This document shows, piece by piece, positions 10,609 through 51,511 of a stretch of 64,000 bases of DNA. The notes under the pieces were generated by a model that worked only from the letters and a program-made list of their open reading frames with translations, did no database searches and had not been told where the DNA came from. A program made the position numbers and the translations under genes. Positions within the stretch are counted from its first letter, which is position 1. Each line of letters opens with the position of its first letter. This stretch comes from Charina bottae (lineage: Eukaryota > Chordata > Lepidosauria > Squamata > Charinaidae): contig JALMGJ010000012.1 of NCBI GenBank assembly GCA_023362775.1, positions 18,055,501-18,119,500 on the forward strand. Reading direction: 5' to 3'.

Positions 10609-11044
10609 TGATGGAGTCTTGAAGGTTAATAAAAGAACTCCAAGCAGCTAACAACAATCTTGCAGAGTAGAAGCGTGAACCAGCAGGGACTTGCACTTTA
10701 AGCTTAATTACGTTCAGAAATAATTTCAGTCTTTACACATTAATTAGATGAAGAAAAATAGAGATAGCTTACATTTATTCAGTAGATCTGGATACAAGTA
10801 GATTCATAGTTGATCGGCGTGCGAGATGTAATGGACGAGAGCTACATTGTGCAGCCCTCCTGTTTGCAGGTGTGCCCAAGGAGTAATGGAGGTTGTTAAT
10901 CCCCCAAACTCAAGAAGAAGAAGGAAGTAGAAATCAGGTAACCCATGTGACATCCCACAAGCACAATAGAGATGCATTTTACTAGAAAAGACCCCCCCTT
11001 ATGCTTATGAGACAATGCTGAGTTGACCCCTGATGATTCCAACA
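10609..11044 (-). mobile_element. Ty1/copia LTR (minus strand)
   Basis: Read on the minus strand it starts TGTTGGAATCATCAGGGG and ends CAAGACTCCATCA, the TG...CA form of an LTR, and sits just downstream of the minus-strand copia pol remnant that ends at 11057. Its last 162 bp (10609-10770) match 12679-12840 in inverted orientation at roughly 94% by eye. No matching target duplication was found. Confidence 0.7.
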
Positions 11045-11056
11045 CCCCTTCTCAAG

Positions 11057-12330
11057 TTAGCACGTCTCAGAGTCCACAAGATTCAATTTCTTCCTCAGTT
11101 CTTGGTAAATGCTCCTCGGCAACGGCTTCGTGAGAATGTCCGCAGTCATGTTCCTTGTGGGACAATAGTCTAGTCTGACTATTCCTTGCTCTTGTAAGTT
11201 TCTTACTGCATGATACTTAACATCAATGTGTTTAGTTCTCCCATTAATCCTTTCTGACTGTGAGAGCCTAATACAACTTTGGTTGTCTTCATAGACCTGA
11301 ATAGGGGTAGATTCCTCTATCCCATAGCTTTCCAAACTGTGTGTCGGGACACATTAGTGTGTCGGCTGCAGTGTCTGGGTGTGTCGCGGCTGCTGCTGCC
11401 TCCGAGCCCTGCCAGGATTCCACGCAGGTCCTAGTGCCTGCCTTGTGCCTTGCTGCCTCCAAACCTGCTGTGATTCCGCGCAGGTCCTAGTGCCTGCCTT
11501 GTGCCCTGCTGTAAGAGTGTGTCGCGAAATGATGCCCTGCTGTAAGAGTGTGTCGCGAAATGATGCATGTCTAAAAAGTTTGTCACCAACATGAAAAGTT
11601 TGGAAAGCTCTGCTCTATCCCCATGTCTTCAAGCAGTAGCTTGAGCCATGAAACCCCTTTGCATGTTTCTGCTGCTGACACATACTCTGCCTCTGTGGAT
11701 GAATGTGCAACTGTATCTTGCTTATGGCTTCCCCAGCTTACTGCTCCACCCCCATAGAAAAATACATGCCCACTAGTGGATTTTCGGTCAGTAATGTCTT
11801 CTGCCCAATCCACATCTGTAAACTCCACTAATTTAGTATTGTCAGTGGCTGGTAGCTTTAGTTTTAGGTGTATAGTGCCCTTTAGGTATCTTCCCACCCG
11901 CTTAACACCAGTCCAGTCTCTCTGTGTAGGTGTGCTAGTTTTTATGCATAGAATGTTTACTGCAGCTGCTATGTCTGGCCTAGTGGTAGTGGCTAGATAC
12001 AATAGCTTACCTATGGTGCTTTTATAGCCATTGTTCTCTGGTAAAAGTTCACTAGGTTCCTGTTGCTTGTGGAAACCTGCTTCCATTGGTGTTGGCATAG
12101 GATTGGCATTTTGCAGTCCTAAGCTTTCCAACAGTTCTAGGATCTTTTGCTTCTGGCTTAGAAGAAAGCTTCCATCTTCTTCCTTTTCAATCTGTATCCC
12201 CAAGTAGTAGCTGGCATTGCCCAGATGCTTGACTTCTACTTCTTTGTTCAGGTTGGACACAATTTCATCAAAGTCTCTTATGTTATTATGGCAAATCATC
12301 AAATCATCCACATAATCAGAATGCTCCTGA
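11057..12330 (-). pseudogene. Ty1/copia pol remnant: RT C-terminus and RNase H, split by a MITE
   Basis: The minus strand encodes the RT active-site region [11 protein letters not shown] near 12290-12320, then a KHLG...YYLGIQI segment, TTRPDIAAAV, and RNase H motifs (DVDWAEDITDRKSTSGH, SSTEAEYVS), and continues after an insertion (11323-11612) to YEDNQSCI, KHIDVKYH and TADILTKPLP, ending at a stop at 11057. These are hallmark copia motifs. Integrase and gag are absent. The RT/RNase H frame is otherwise unbroken, so decay is moderate. Copia elements are uncommon in amniotes. Confidence 0.85.
11323..11612. mobile_element. hAT MITE of the CAGAGCTTTCCAAACT family, copy 3, inside copia
   Basis: Starts CATAGCTTTCCAAACTGTG and ends AAGTTTGGAAAGCTCTG. 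The duplication CTCTATCC flanks it (11315-11322 and 11613-11620). It splits the copia RNase H reading frame, so it is younger than the copia element. Contains two copies of the internal GGTCCTAGTGCCTGCCTTGT repeat unit. Confidence 0.92.
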
Positions 12331-12690
12331 GTCTAGCAGCTTCCAGGAACATGAGTGTTGAGCATCTGGATGTAAAAACTGCATTTCTGCATGGAGAGAT
12401 AGAGGAAGAACTGTACATGCTACAACCTCCAGGCTTCACCGATCCTAAGATGTAGCAACTAGTTTGCAAACTTCAGAAGGGGATTTATGGCCTGAAGCAA
12501 GCAGCAAGAGCATGGAATAAGAAGTTGAACTAAGTACTTCTTAAGCAAGGCTTTGTTCAAGGCAAACCTGATCCCTGTCTCTACACAAGATGCAGAAATG
12601 CCAGAGAGGTGTACATTCTTTTTTATGTGGATGATTTGATGGTCTGCCATAATAACAAAGGAGACTTTGATGAAATCAAAGCTATCTCTA
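12331..12690 (+). pseudogene. Second Ty1/copia RT remnant, opposite strand
   Basis: The plus strand encodes the upstream part of a copia [39 protein letters not shown] and YVDDLMVCHNNKGDFDEIK. Stops follow PKM (near 12454) and KKLN (near 12530). The YVDD region differs in sequence from that on the minus strand, so two different copies are placed head to head. It joins a partial LTR at 12679 directly, so the RNase H part has been deleted. Confidence 0.8.
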
Positions 12691-12840
12691 TTTTTCTTCA
12701 TCTAACTAATGTATAAAGACTGAATTTATTTCTGAATGCAATTAAGCTTAAAGTGCAAGTCCCTGCTGGTTCAAGCTTCTACTCTGCAAGATTGTTGTTA
12801 GCTGCTTGGAGTTCTTTTATTAACCTTCAAGACTCCATCA
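12679..12840 (+). mobile_element. Partial copia LTR (plus strand, 3' 162 bp)
   Basis: Inverted match to 10609-10770, equal in length and about 94% identical by eye, ending CAAGACTCCATCA. It forms the right arm of a palindrome with copia RT in the middle. Confidence 0.8.
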
Positions 12841-13269
12841 AAGTATGAAGTATGTGCTATTACTGGAGAGTGTGGGTACCATTTGCTCTTCTGCCTCAGG
12901 TTACAAAACATCTAGGCTGACTTTGATTAGTTTTGTTTTCAGAAATAAGAAGCCATGATTCTTCAGATGCCTCCTCGCGAATGTTTCTGTTTCGTGTTTC
13001 CTTTCTCTGATAAATCTACCCAATTTCCTACCAGCTGTCACTGCTTCCTGCCAATGAACAAAGACTGGAGAAGTTGCATCAGATTTATTAGGGTGTGCAT
13101 AATAGTTGGGATGTAATGGTTGGGATATATTTTCTCAAATGTATTGTTTATTAAGAAAACAAGAAGCAATCCAAGCATGCTTTGCTGGTCTCTGGTGGGC
13201 CCAGTTTCATTTTCATTTTCTCCCAACACTAGATTGCTGACCAGTTGCATTGTTCCATAAAACAAAATG
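12841..13269. other. No recognisable feature
   Basis: Intergenic sequence. Confidence 0.4.
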
Positions 13270-13945
13270 GAAATTATTAAGAATTGTGGTCACTTCTACC
13301 TGAATAGACATTCATTGATAATGAAGATATCAAAGTGGTGGATAGCTTCTGCCTTTTAGGATCAACCACCAACAGTAAAGGAACAAGTAGTCAAGAAATA
13401 CTCTGCAGACTAGCACTTGGTAGAGCAGCCATGAAGGCCTTGGAAAAGATATTCAAATGCCAGGATGTGTCTATACTTATAAAGATCAGAATCGTGCAAG
13501 CAATGGTATTCCCTGTGACACTTTATGGAAGCCAAAGTTGGACTTTAAAGAAGCAGGATAGGAAGAGTATAGATGCTCTTGAAAGTTGGTATTGGAGAAG
13601 ACTTCTGAGAGAACCGTGGACAGCCAAGAAAACAAAGAAATGGATCATTGAACAAATTGACCCAGAGTTCTCACTCGAGGCACAAATGACTAGGCTCAAA
13701 TTATCCTACTTTGGACACATTATACGAAGACTCAGCTCTCTGGAAAAGGCTCTAATGCTGGGAAAGGTGGAAGGAAAGAGAAGAAGAGGATGACCAGCAG
13801 CAAGATGGGCAGACTCAGTTACAATGGTGATGGGGGCGCCATTGGAAGAGCTGGAGGACCAAGTTAGGGACAGATCATCATGGAGAAAATCTATGTGGTC
13901 TGTAAGAGTCAACAATGACTTGATGGCACGTAATCAGTCATTCAG
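13270..13945 (+). pseudogene. BovB/RTE-like LINE 3' fragment
   Basis: The plus strand carries the ORF2 C-terminal region: FCLLGSTTN, VQAMVFPVTLYGSQSWTLKK, SWYWRRLLREPW, KLSYFGHIIRR and LMLGKVEGKRRRG, the order typical of BovB. The frame at 13335-13793 ends at a stop in place of the GRQRMRW tail, and the homology continues past it toward ACTTGATGGCACGTAATC. More divergent than the BovB at 57 kb. Confidence 0.75.
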
Positions 13946-14764
13946 TCTATCTATTTGAATAGACTTGTCTATTTGCCTGAGTTCAAAACATGCAAGTAGA
14001 GTGTAACAAAGGGAGACCTGAAGAACCAGGGATATTCTGATAGCTGAGTAAGATGAGGCACAACTTGCACTTCACAGGGGCATCTGTAAGGAGGGTCAGA
14101 AAAGTAAAGATGGCAGCCACAACCATGTGATTGAAACCCCGGCCCTTTTTTATGTTTCATGAGACACTCTGACTTAATGTGAAGGAACAAGAGAATGGCT
14201 AGATTTATACATCTATACATCACACTGTGATTTGTCAGGTTTTGGTTAAGTGGGTAGTATGAATCTATTATAGTATGAAAAATTTGTTTAATGGTTTAGC
14301 CCAATGTGTGAGCCTAGCTAATGTTGACTTATTCAACAAACCATATTTAAGTGTGATGTCTAAATCAGGTCAGTGACAGGAAAGAACTGACAATAGCTCT
14401 TTGGGAAGGAATAAAAGAGAATCAGCTGGAAGTGTGAGAATGGAGAACTTAAAAATAAATTCTTCCTTTTTAAAGGGGTTTCTTTTGAATCAAGATACTG
14501 ACTTAAAAAGAATTGAGGCACATTAAAAGAATACAATTATTATTTAAAATATTGAAAGATGGGACAGAAACAGCGTTGGAATGTTCAGGAACATGTAAGC
14601 AAATTGGAAACAAAGAGGTAATTAGCAACTGAAAATGTAAGTCTCTAAGTGCTCAGATAGAAGAAAAACAATTTGGGAAAGTGCTATTTTAAAAAATAAT
14701 AATTGCATAGTGAAGATCAGTGTTTGAAGCCTAATATGGACATAAGTACAATAATCAAACCACT
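13946..14764. other. No recognisable feature
   Basis: About 800 bp of AT-rich intergenic sequence. Confidence 0.4.
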
Positions 14765-14988
14765 CTTTTTTTTTAATCCATTCAATCGTGTCCGATTCTC
14801 AGAGACTCCCTGGACAAGTCCCTGCAGTTTTCTCAGCAAGGTTTCTCGGAAGTGGTTTGCCATTGCCTGCTTCCTAGGGCTGAGAGAAAGTGACTGGCCC
14901 AAGGTCACGCAGCTGGCTTCTGCCCAAGGCGAGTCTCCCAGTTTCTAGCCTGATGCTGTAACCACTACACCAAACTGGGTCTCTCACA
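14765..14988 (-). mobile_element. Sauria-type tRNA SINE
   Basis: Minus-strand copy: an A-tail (T9 at 14766-14774) followed by the BovB-like tail ATTCAATCGTGTCCGATTCT, then the body with CCAAGGTCACGCAGCTGGC and the tRNA head ending CCAAACTGGGTCTC. Same family as 22662, 35781, 51263 and 60887. Confidence 0.85.
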
Positions 14989-15527
14989 CCAGTCTACTCC
15001 ACTTCATTTCTGTTGTCAGATTAGCCTCCTTCCAATTAAAATGATTTAAATGGAAAAATATACTTCCTTGCAAGAACATTTTATTTCTTCTCACTATAAA
15101 AAAATGCTGAAGTGAAGCAGTTACATGCATTCACCGACATCACCACCAAACAGCCTACTTTGCAAGATCCATGAGTGGAGATATATTATATGCGTCCCTT
15201 GCTGTAATACAGTAGTTTAATGCAGGAATTGGTCAGCCCAGTTTTACAACTGCTTTGGGGAACTCCAGCCTATTTGCTGTTTGAAGAAAGGTGAGAACCT
15301 CTTGAAAAAGAACCGTATGTTAGCCTGGAGAAGATTAAGAGGCAGCGCAAGTTTCTGAAGGACCCTGTCTTCAGAAGATGAAGACTTGCTTGCTCTCTGT
15401 TGCTATGTAGGTTAGGACTACAAATGTCTACATTCTTTCATATTCCTACAGTGTCCATGATCTAGCACTGCAAAATGTGAATTTTTTGTTGTTTTTTTCA
15501 GATCTCCACTAAGGTTTTTCCATCACA
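14989..15527. other. No recognisable feature
   Basis: Intergenic sequence. Confidence 0.4.
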
Positions 15528-16215
15528 TCAGCTACTTCTGCTGTAATTTTTTCTCCTAATTAGAATTGTTTGCAGATGTGCTTTTAACATCTCCCACCAT
15601 CCTATACTCATATTGTTAGTGTTTTTTCTCCCCAAATGAAGGACTTCACATTTGTCTCTGCTGAAATTCATCTTGCTCCAACTTGTCAAGGTCCTTCTGT
15701 ATCTTGATAAAAGGTAAAGGTTCCCCCCGCACATTTGTGCAGTCGTGTCCGACTCCAGGGGCCGGTGCTCATCTCCGTTTGTTAGCCGAAGAGCCAGTGT
15801 TGTCCGAAGACGCTTCCACGGCCATGTGGCTGGCATGACGTGCACGGAACGCTGTTACCTACCCACCGAAGTGGTGCCTACTAATCTACTTGCATTTGCA
15901 TGCTTTCAAATTGCTAGGTTGGCAAGAGCTGGGGCTAGTGCGGAAGCTCACTCCGTCACGCGGGACTAGGGTCTCCAACCACCGAACTTGTGATCTTCTG
16001 ATCGACAAGCCTGGCATCTTTCCCACTGAGCCACCACGCCCCCCCTGTATCTTGATACTGCCCTCTAAAATGTTTATTGTCTCACCACAATACAGATATT
16101 TGATAATCATATCTTCTAACCCCACATCGAAGTCATTTATAAATAAGTTGAGCAGCACATGGCCTGTAGTACTCTGCTTGGCAGTTCCCTCCAGTGGGAT
16201 ATGGAGCTAGTGACA
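15528..16215 (-). pseudogene. CR1-type LINE RT fragment, split by a SINE
   Basis: The minus strand encodes LFNLFINDFDVGLEDMI on the right side (about 16080-16160), and DKCEVLHLGRKN on the left (about 15590-15660). These are consecutive motifs of CR1-clade reverse transcriptases. The YADD box region is altered. The SINE at 15710-16044, with a target duplication taken from this element, lies between the halves. Confidence 0.7.
15710..16044 (-). mobile_element. tRNA-derived SINE (GTGGCTCAG family), nearly full length
   Basis: Minus-strand copy from GGTAAAGGTTCCCCCCGC to GGCTCAGTGGG...; the 13-bp duplication CTGTATCTTGATA flanks it (15697-15709 and 16045-16057). It keeps the tRNA-like head with a B-box-like sequence near 15963-15990. 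Confidence 0.92.
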
Positions 16216-16451
16216 TACGCTCATTGGGTATGATTGCTCAACCAGCTCTGTATCCAGCTAATGGTAGACAGTCCAGCCCACATCGTGCCATCGTTTCTAC
16301 TGGAATCTCACAGAAAACTTTGTCAAATACTTAATCAATCCTTTTCAAATGCTTATCAATCCTTTAAATTAACTGAAAAGAATACTTTGAAAATATGTGA
16401 CATGGAATATGTATCATAGAGTAAACAATTATGTCTTGTCTTGTTTCCCAG

Positions 16452-46182
<29,731 letters not shown>

Positions 46183-46737
46183 ACAAATTAAAATTCCCAG
46201 GTGACACAAGGAAAATAAACATTCTTGGCACAAAATGGCTCAGCTGTAGCTCACATGTTTTTATGCTTTATATCTAGTCATTAAGAACAGACAGGGGAAA
46301 AAGTCATCTTGCTGTCTGTGATTAGGAGAGTTATTTTTGTGAAGTCTGACTTGCAGGAAATCAAAGTATGTGTCATTTTATTCCAAACTACAATGATCAG
46401 CAGCACCTATTTCTGAGATGCCTTATCAAAAAGGATGAAGTATCAAACATTAATATTGGTAATTAGGCAGTGGCCACCCTGGTGTGAAGGCTTCAATGCA
46501 TATGCAACCCACCATATTTACTTTTCATTTATTGAGCCATGAAATCTGACATAATGTAGAAGAAATATACAAGAGCACAGGCCTTGCACTCAAGGACATT
46601 CCTCTTTCGAGTGCCACAGAATTGTATCACCCTCAGATTTCTGGTGACTGTTTTGTACATAGGTCCCTCCTCATCATCATTTGAGAGAGAGGTCTTTCCT
46701 ACCTGCTCTCCTTTATTTCCACCAGATACAAAAGTTT
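46183..46737 (+). other. PRLR: Start of the PRLR 3' UTR
   Basis: Follows the stop codon. An AATAAA at 46214-46219 lies only 32 bp downstream, and avian and mammalian PRLR usually have long 3' UTRs, so its use is uncertain. Confidence 0.5.
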
Positions 46738-47590
46738 TTGGTCTAGTGGTTAAGGCAACTGGCTAGAAACCAGGAGACTTGTGAGTTCTAGTCCCGCCTT
46801 AGGCACGAAAGCCGGCTGGGTGACCTTGGGCCAGTCCCTGTCTCTCAGCCCCAGGAAGGAGCCAATAGCAAACCAGGAGACTGAGAGTTCTAGTCCCGCC
46901 TTAGGCACGAAAGCCGGCTGGGTGACCTTGGGCCAGTCCCTGTCTCTCAGCCCTAGGAAGGAGCCAATAGCAAACCAGGAGACTGAGAGTTCTAGTCCCG
47001 CCTGAGGCATGAAACCCAGCTGGGTGACCTTGGGCCAGTCCCTGTCTCTCAGCCCTAGGAAGGAGCCAATAGCAAACCAGGAGACTGTGAGTTCTAGTCC
47101 CGCCTTAGGCACGAAAGCCGGCTGGGTGACCTTGGGCCAGTCCCTGTCTCTCAGCCCTAGGAAGGAGCCAATAGCAAACCAGGAGACTGTGAGTTCTAGT
47201 CCCGCCTTAGGCACGAAAGCTGGCTGGGTGACCTTGGGCCAGTCCCTGTCTCTCAGCCCTAGGAAGGAGCCAATAGCAAACCAGGAGACTGAGAGTTCTA
47301 GTCCCGCCTGAGGCATGAAACCCAGCTGGGTGACCTTGGGCCAGTCCCTGTCTCTCAGCCCTAGGAAGGAGCCAATGGCAAAGTAGGAGACTGAGAGTTC
47401 TAGTCCCGCCTTCAGCACGAAAGCCAGCTGGGTGACCTTGGGCCAGTCGCGCTCTCTCAGCCCAACTCACCTCACAGGGTTGTTGTTGTGGGGAAAATAG
47501 GAGGAGGAAGGAGTATTAGGTATTTTTGCCGCCTTGAGTTATTTAAAAAATAAATAATAAAGGCAGGATAATAAATAAATTAATAAATAA
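46738..47590 (+). repeat. SINE with internal 102-bp tandem expansion
   Basis: Head GGTCTAGTGGTTAAGGCAAC at 46740 and tail GCCGCCTTGAGTTATTTAA near 47530, as in the SINE at 30651. Between them about seven units carry AACCAGGAGACTGAGAGTTC...AGGAAGGAGCCAATAGC. The unit is about 102 bp, divisible by three, so frames stay open on both strands, including a 222-codon minus-strand frame repeating AIGSFLGLRDRDWPKVTQ. These are not genes. Confidence 0.9.
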
Positions 47591-48265
47591 ATTAAAGAAC
47601 CCTGAGTAGCTGCCATTTATATTTCCCCCAGTGACCTGGATCTGTGCTATATTGTTCTACTGAGCTATGGGCAATTATGGCTGGGGTGCTCAATGCTCAG
47701 TGGAAGCACTAGAATATCTCAAGGAACTGTGTCAGTAATAGGGGGCTCATGGCGGTATCCAGGGAAATTCGCTGTTGATGCCCAAGCTCGGTCATTCTTT
47801 TACCAGCCAAAATCTATATGCTTTGCTGTTGCTTCAGTAGAATAAATATGACACTTAACAACCAAACAAACACCTAAATTCCATGATTGAAAATCTACAT
47901 CCATAACATGCTGCCTCAATGTTCTGTTGTTATTCATGCAGGTCCTATGACATGCTGCTAGTGAAAAATTGCAGGTTTATGTCACGTGCTGCTATGTATT
48001 TTAACACTTTTTAGAAGCTCAGAAATTGGGGGGGGGGTTACTTTTCGGCTTGCTGATTTACCTGTGGTGATTGCTAAAATATTTTGGATATGGAGTTCAC
48101 AGTTATAACCCTAGTTTACATCCTTCAGCTCCAGTCCTAAGTAACTCCCAGGAACTCAGTGCGACTTATTTTTTATTTGCAAATGTTGATAGCCATTGTA
48201 ATTCTTTGTTGACTTAAGATGATATGTTGAGTGTTGTGCTGGGAAACCAAAATAAGCTAAGCCAG
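47591..48265. other. No recognisable feature
   Basis: Sequence downstream of PRLR; only a G9 run at 48029-48037. Confidence 0.4.
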
Positions 48266-48269
48266 CTAG

Positions 48270-48925
48270 ATTTATTTATTTATTTATTTATTTATTTATC
48301 AAATTTATCACTGCCCAACTCCCCCAAGGGGGACTCTGGGCGGTTTACAACAAAATTAAAATCATTAACATACAATTATAAATAGATTAAAATACACAGT
48401 AAATAACAGTTTAAAATATAATGAATATAACAAAATCCAATAACCAAATCTTCTTAAGTTCATAAAAAGGGCACTCCAGGACTAATCTAAGGTGCTAGCC
48501 ATCTCCAGGTATATACATTCTCCTTCCCGTCCCAAGCAAACTGACAGAACCAGGTTTTGAGTTTTTTCCGGAAGTCCAGGAGCGAGGGGGACTGTCTGAT
48601 CTCTGGGGGAAGACTGTTCCAAAGGGCAGGGGCAACAGCAGAGAAAGCACGCTTCCGAGACCCCGCTAGATGGAACTCCTTAGTCGATGGGGTCCGTAGC
48701 ATGCCCTCTCTGCATGCCCGGATGGGACGGGATGAAGCAACCGGGATGAGACGGTCCCTCAGGTATCCTGGCCCCATGCCATGTAGGGCTTTAAAGGTGA
48801 TCACCAACACCTTGAATTGCACCCGGAAGCAAACTGGGACCCAGTGCAGCTCGATATATGAATGATGGAAAGCCATAAAATTGTGGATACTTTCAGACCA
48901 ATTTGGTTTTTTTTCCCTGGACAAA
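48270..48925 (-). pseudogene. L2-type LINE ORF2 C-terminus and 3' end
   Basis: The minus-strand frame 48924-48487 encodes ELHWVPVCFRVQFKVLVITF, KALHGMGPGYLRDRLIP and APALWNSLPPEIRQSPSLLDFRKKLKTWF. These motifs mark the ORF2 end of L2/CR1-superfamily LINEs. The 3' UTR ends at 48270 in an (AAAT)n tail. 5' truncated. Confidence 0.85.
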
Positions 48926-49329
48926 TCATACTACCTCATGCTTTCTTGCCCCTCTAAAAGCCAACAAAGAAGAGGCGTATTTGCTTTATTTAGTAGTAAA
49001 TGTGGTCTATGACCAGCAAGAAAAAAGAGATTGCAATTTCTAACTGCTGACTATTTCAAAAGGAGTGAATTGAGTCTTTTGTAATTGCTTTGATATTTGT
49101 CTGAATCACAAAGCACATTTATGTAAGTCAAGAGAGCTGTAAATAGTTCGCACTATGTGCCAGGATGAGCTGTGTTTGTTTTTTATATAACAATCTTCAG
49201 CCATTATTTAGATGCATGAAGGTTAGAGCAGATCAAATGCTTATTTTAAGGTCTGAAAGAACCTTGTACTGACAGCTATTTACATGCAGAGACTGTGTTT
49301 TCTCCATTCCAATCAGGAAGTGAGTGTCC
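48926..49329. other. No recognisable feature
   Basis: Intergenic sequence. Confidence 0.4.
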
Positions 49330-49337
49330 ACGTAAAT

Positions 49338-49577
49338 CAGGGGTGGGGAACCTTTTTTCTGCCATTTGGATATTTATGACCGGGGACTGGGGGGGTGGGG
49401 GGCGGTGTTTCTGGGATTTCTGCGGACCGGGGGCCGGAGTTTGCGGGCGGGAGCCAATCACAAGCACTGGGGGGCAGGGTTTGTGGGCGGGAACCAATCA
49501 CGTAGAAGGGGTGGGGTTTGCGGGCAGGAGCCCCACGGGCCTTATACGGCCCGCAGGCCTGACGTTGCCCACCCCTG
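49338..49577. mobile_element. hAT MITE CAGGGGTGGGGAACC family (240 bp)
   Basis: Starts CAGGGGTGGGGAACCTTT and ends GACGTTGCCCACCCCTG; exact duplication ACGTAAAT (49330-49337 and 49578-49585). Inverted relative of 32055-32979. Confidence 0.95.
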
Positions 49578-49585
49578 ACGTAAAT

Positions 49586-50871
49586 CAAGCAATTGTTTAA
49601 ACTTCATAATGGGCCTAGACTAGCTTTGCATGTCTCCACTGAGGATTAAATAATTTAAAATAAAATAAACTCTGTGTATTAAATTAGGGCTGGCCAATGG
49701 TAGTGTTACTGGTATCAAAACAAATGATGTTGAAATAGTAATAAATATCACACATGACCCATCAGAATCTGCCGGTTCTACCTATATTTTCAATAGGTTT
49801 ACCCCTGGGTCACTCTTGGAGGCTATATTCGACCCATCAGTTTCTGCTGGGTTTCATCATCCCCTCTTTCAGATCAGGTGCTATGAAGGTTCCATAGGAC
49901 AACATGCTGTAAATTCAGGAATCAAAAGCTTTGTCCAAACATTTTGGAGAAAGAATCTTGTAATCAAAATGAATGAGCCCTTTCTGCATGCAGGTAGTTG
50001 CTTTGATTATCAAAACTAAAATGATATTTTCTTATTATTTAACTCTTTTAGGAAAGGTGGGGTTTCATATTCTGATGCTGCTTAAACTGATGGTTCTCAA
50101 AAAGGTGTTTAGCCTGTGCAGTGCCAATTGTTCTCGTAATGTGAATATTATAATTATATTGATTTAAGGTGTCCTGTACAATTTTAACCCACTAAATCAA
50201 ATTTAGCTCACTCATATGCGCCATGTATGGAAGTCCATTGACTGGGGGGGCTGTTGAATCACCTCCTTTTAATACTGCTTTGGGGCTGCAAAAACGGGAC
50301 AGAAGTTGTCAGCCTCCTAAAACTAGCAAGCTACTGTATGTGGGTGAATCGGCTCTAATTAACTCAATAGATGTCAGCCCCACTAGGTAGATCAGACCAG
50401 GAAATCAACTCCACAAGAAGGCTGAAACTACTTTTATTGAGTTTGGCTATATAGTAGTAACAGAATCTTGCAATTCTGGCTATGCTGTACCTCCTCCTCC
50501 TCCTTATAGTTCAATGAATAGAGAGGCATCTGCCAAATTAATCTCATTGTCTAGACTTAAAACACCGTGTGAGCCCCTTTTGCCTAGGTAACAGTTCCTG
50601 CATATTTCTGTCAAGGTTATCTTCCTTACTCTCTACAGCAGACCATTGGGACTCGCCTTTGGTCATAATGTTCTTGTGATGTCTCTTTGACATTTATCCT
50701 TCATTAAGATGTGGCCTATATAGGGTCTTTCCTCACTTACAACCAACCATGTCATGGATGTGCTACAACATGGTCTTTATCTTGTTCCCAGCCTCTGAGT
50801 GAGAAAGGCTTAAATCATTCTTCACTGTACTGTTTTAAAGTAATTTATTCCCCCCTTATATTGACTTTGAA
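49586..50871. other. No recognisable feature
   Basis: About 1.3 kb of intergenic sequence; short frames here show no family motif. Confidence 0.4.
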
Positions 50872-51071
50872 GGGGTGTGGTGGCTCAGCGGGTAAGACGC
50901 CAGGCTTGTCGATCGGAAGGTCAGCGGTTCGAGACCTGAGCACCGCGTGACGGAGTGAGCTCCCGCACTCGCCCCAGCTCTTGCCAACCTAGCAATTCGA
51001 AAGCACGCAAATGCAAGTAGGTGAATAGGTACCACTTCGGTGGGTAGGTAACAGCATTCCACGTGCGTCAA
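50872..51071 (+). mobile_element. tRNA-derived SINE (GTGGCTCAG family), 3' truncated
   Basis: Starts GGGTGTGGTGGCTCAGCGGG with an A-box-like start and a B-box-like GGTTCGAGACC (50927-50937). Stops at CACGTGCGTCA, lacking the last ~100 bp of the family. Confidence 0.85.
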
Positions 51072-51262
51072 CCTCACCCTCAGACTGTGTCAACCATCCC
51101 TTGCAGGGAAGTTGGAATTGGCAGAGATTGGGAATAGAGTTCAGCAATAAGGACAACCAATCTCATGTTAGTATAGTTTTCTGTTGACTCAAGGATAGGT
51201 GGAGATGACTTCAACTCAAAAGTGGGGAAATACCCATAAAGAGCCAGTGTAACATACTGGTT

Positions 51263-51501
51263 GAGAGCCAGTTTGGTGTAGTGGTTAAGGCATCAGGCTA
51301 GAAACTGGGAGACCATGAGTTCTAGTCCCGCCTTAGGCACAAAGCCAGCTGGGTGACCTTGGGCCAGTCACTCTCTCTCAGCCCTAGGAAGGAGGCAATG
51401 GCAAACCGCTTCTGAAAAACCTTGCCAAGAAAACTGCCGGAACTTGTCCAGGCGGTCTCTGAGAATTGGACACGATTGAATGATTAAAAAGAAAAAAAAA
51501 C
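51263..51501 (+). mobile_element. Sauria-type SINE
   Basis: GAGAGCCAGTTTGGTGTAGTG to GAATTGGACACGATTGAATG plus an A-rich tail; 10-bp duplication CATACTGGTT (51253-51262 and 51502-51511). Confidence 0.93.
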
Positions 51502-51511
51502 CATACTGGTT

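Noticed and set aside
46750..47418. 222-codon minus-strand frame with 34-residue repeats, resembling a repeat protein
   Set aside because: It is the reverse complement of a tandemly amplified SINE interior; the unit is a multiple of three, so the frame stays open without selection.
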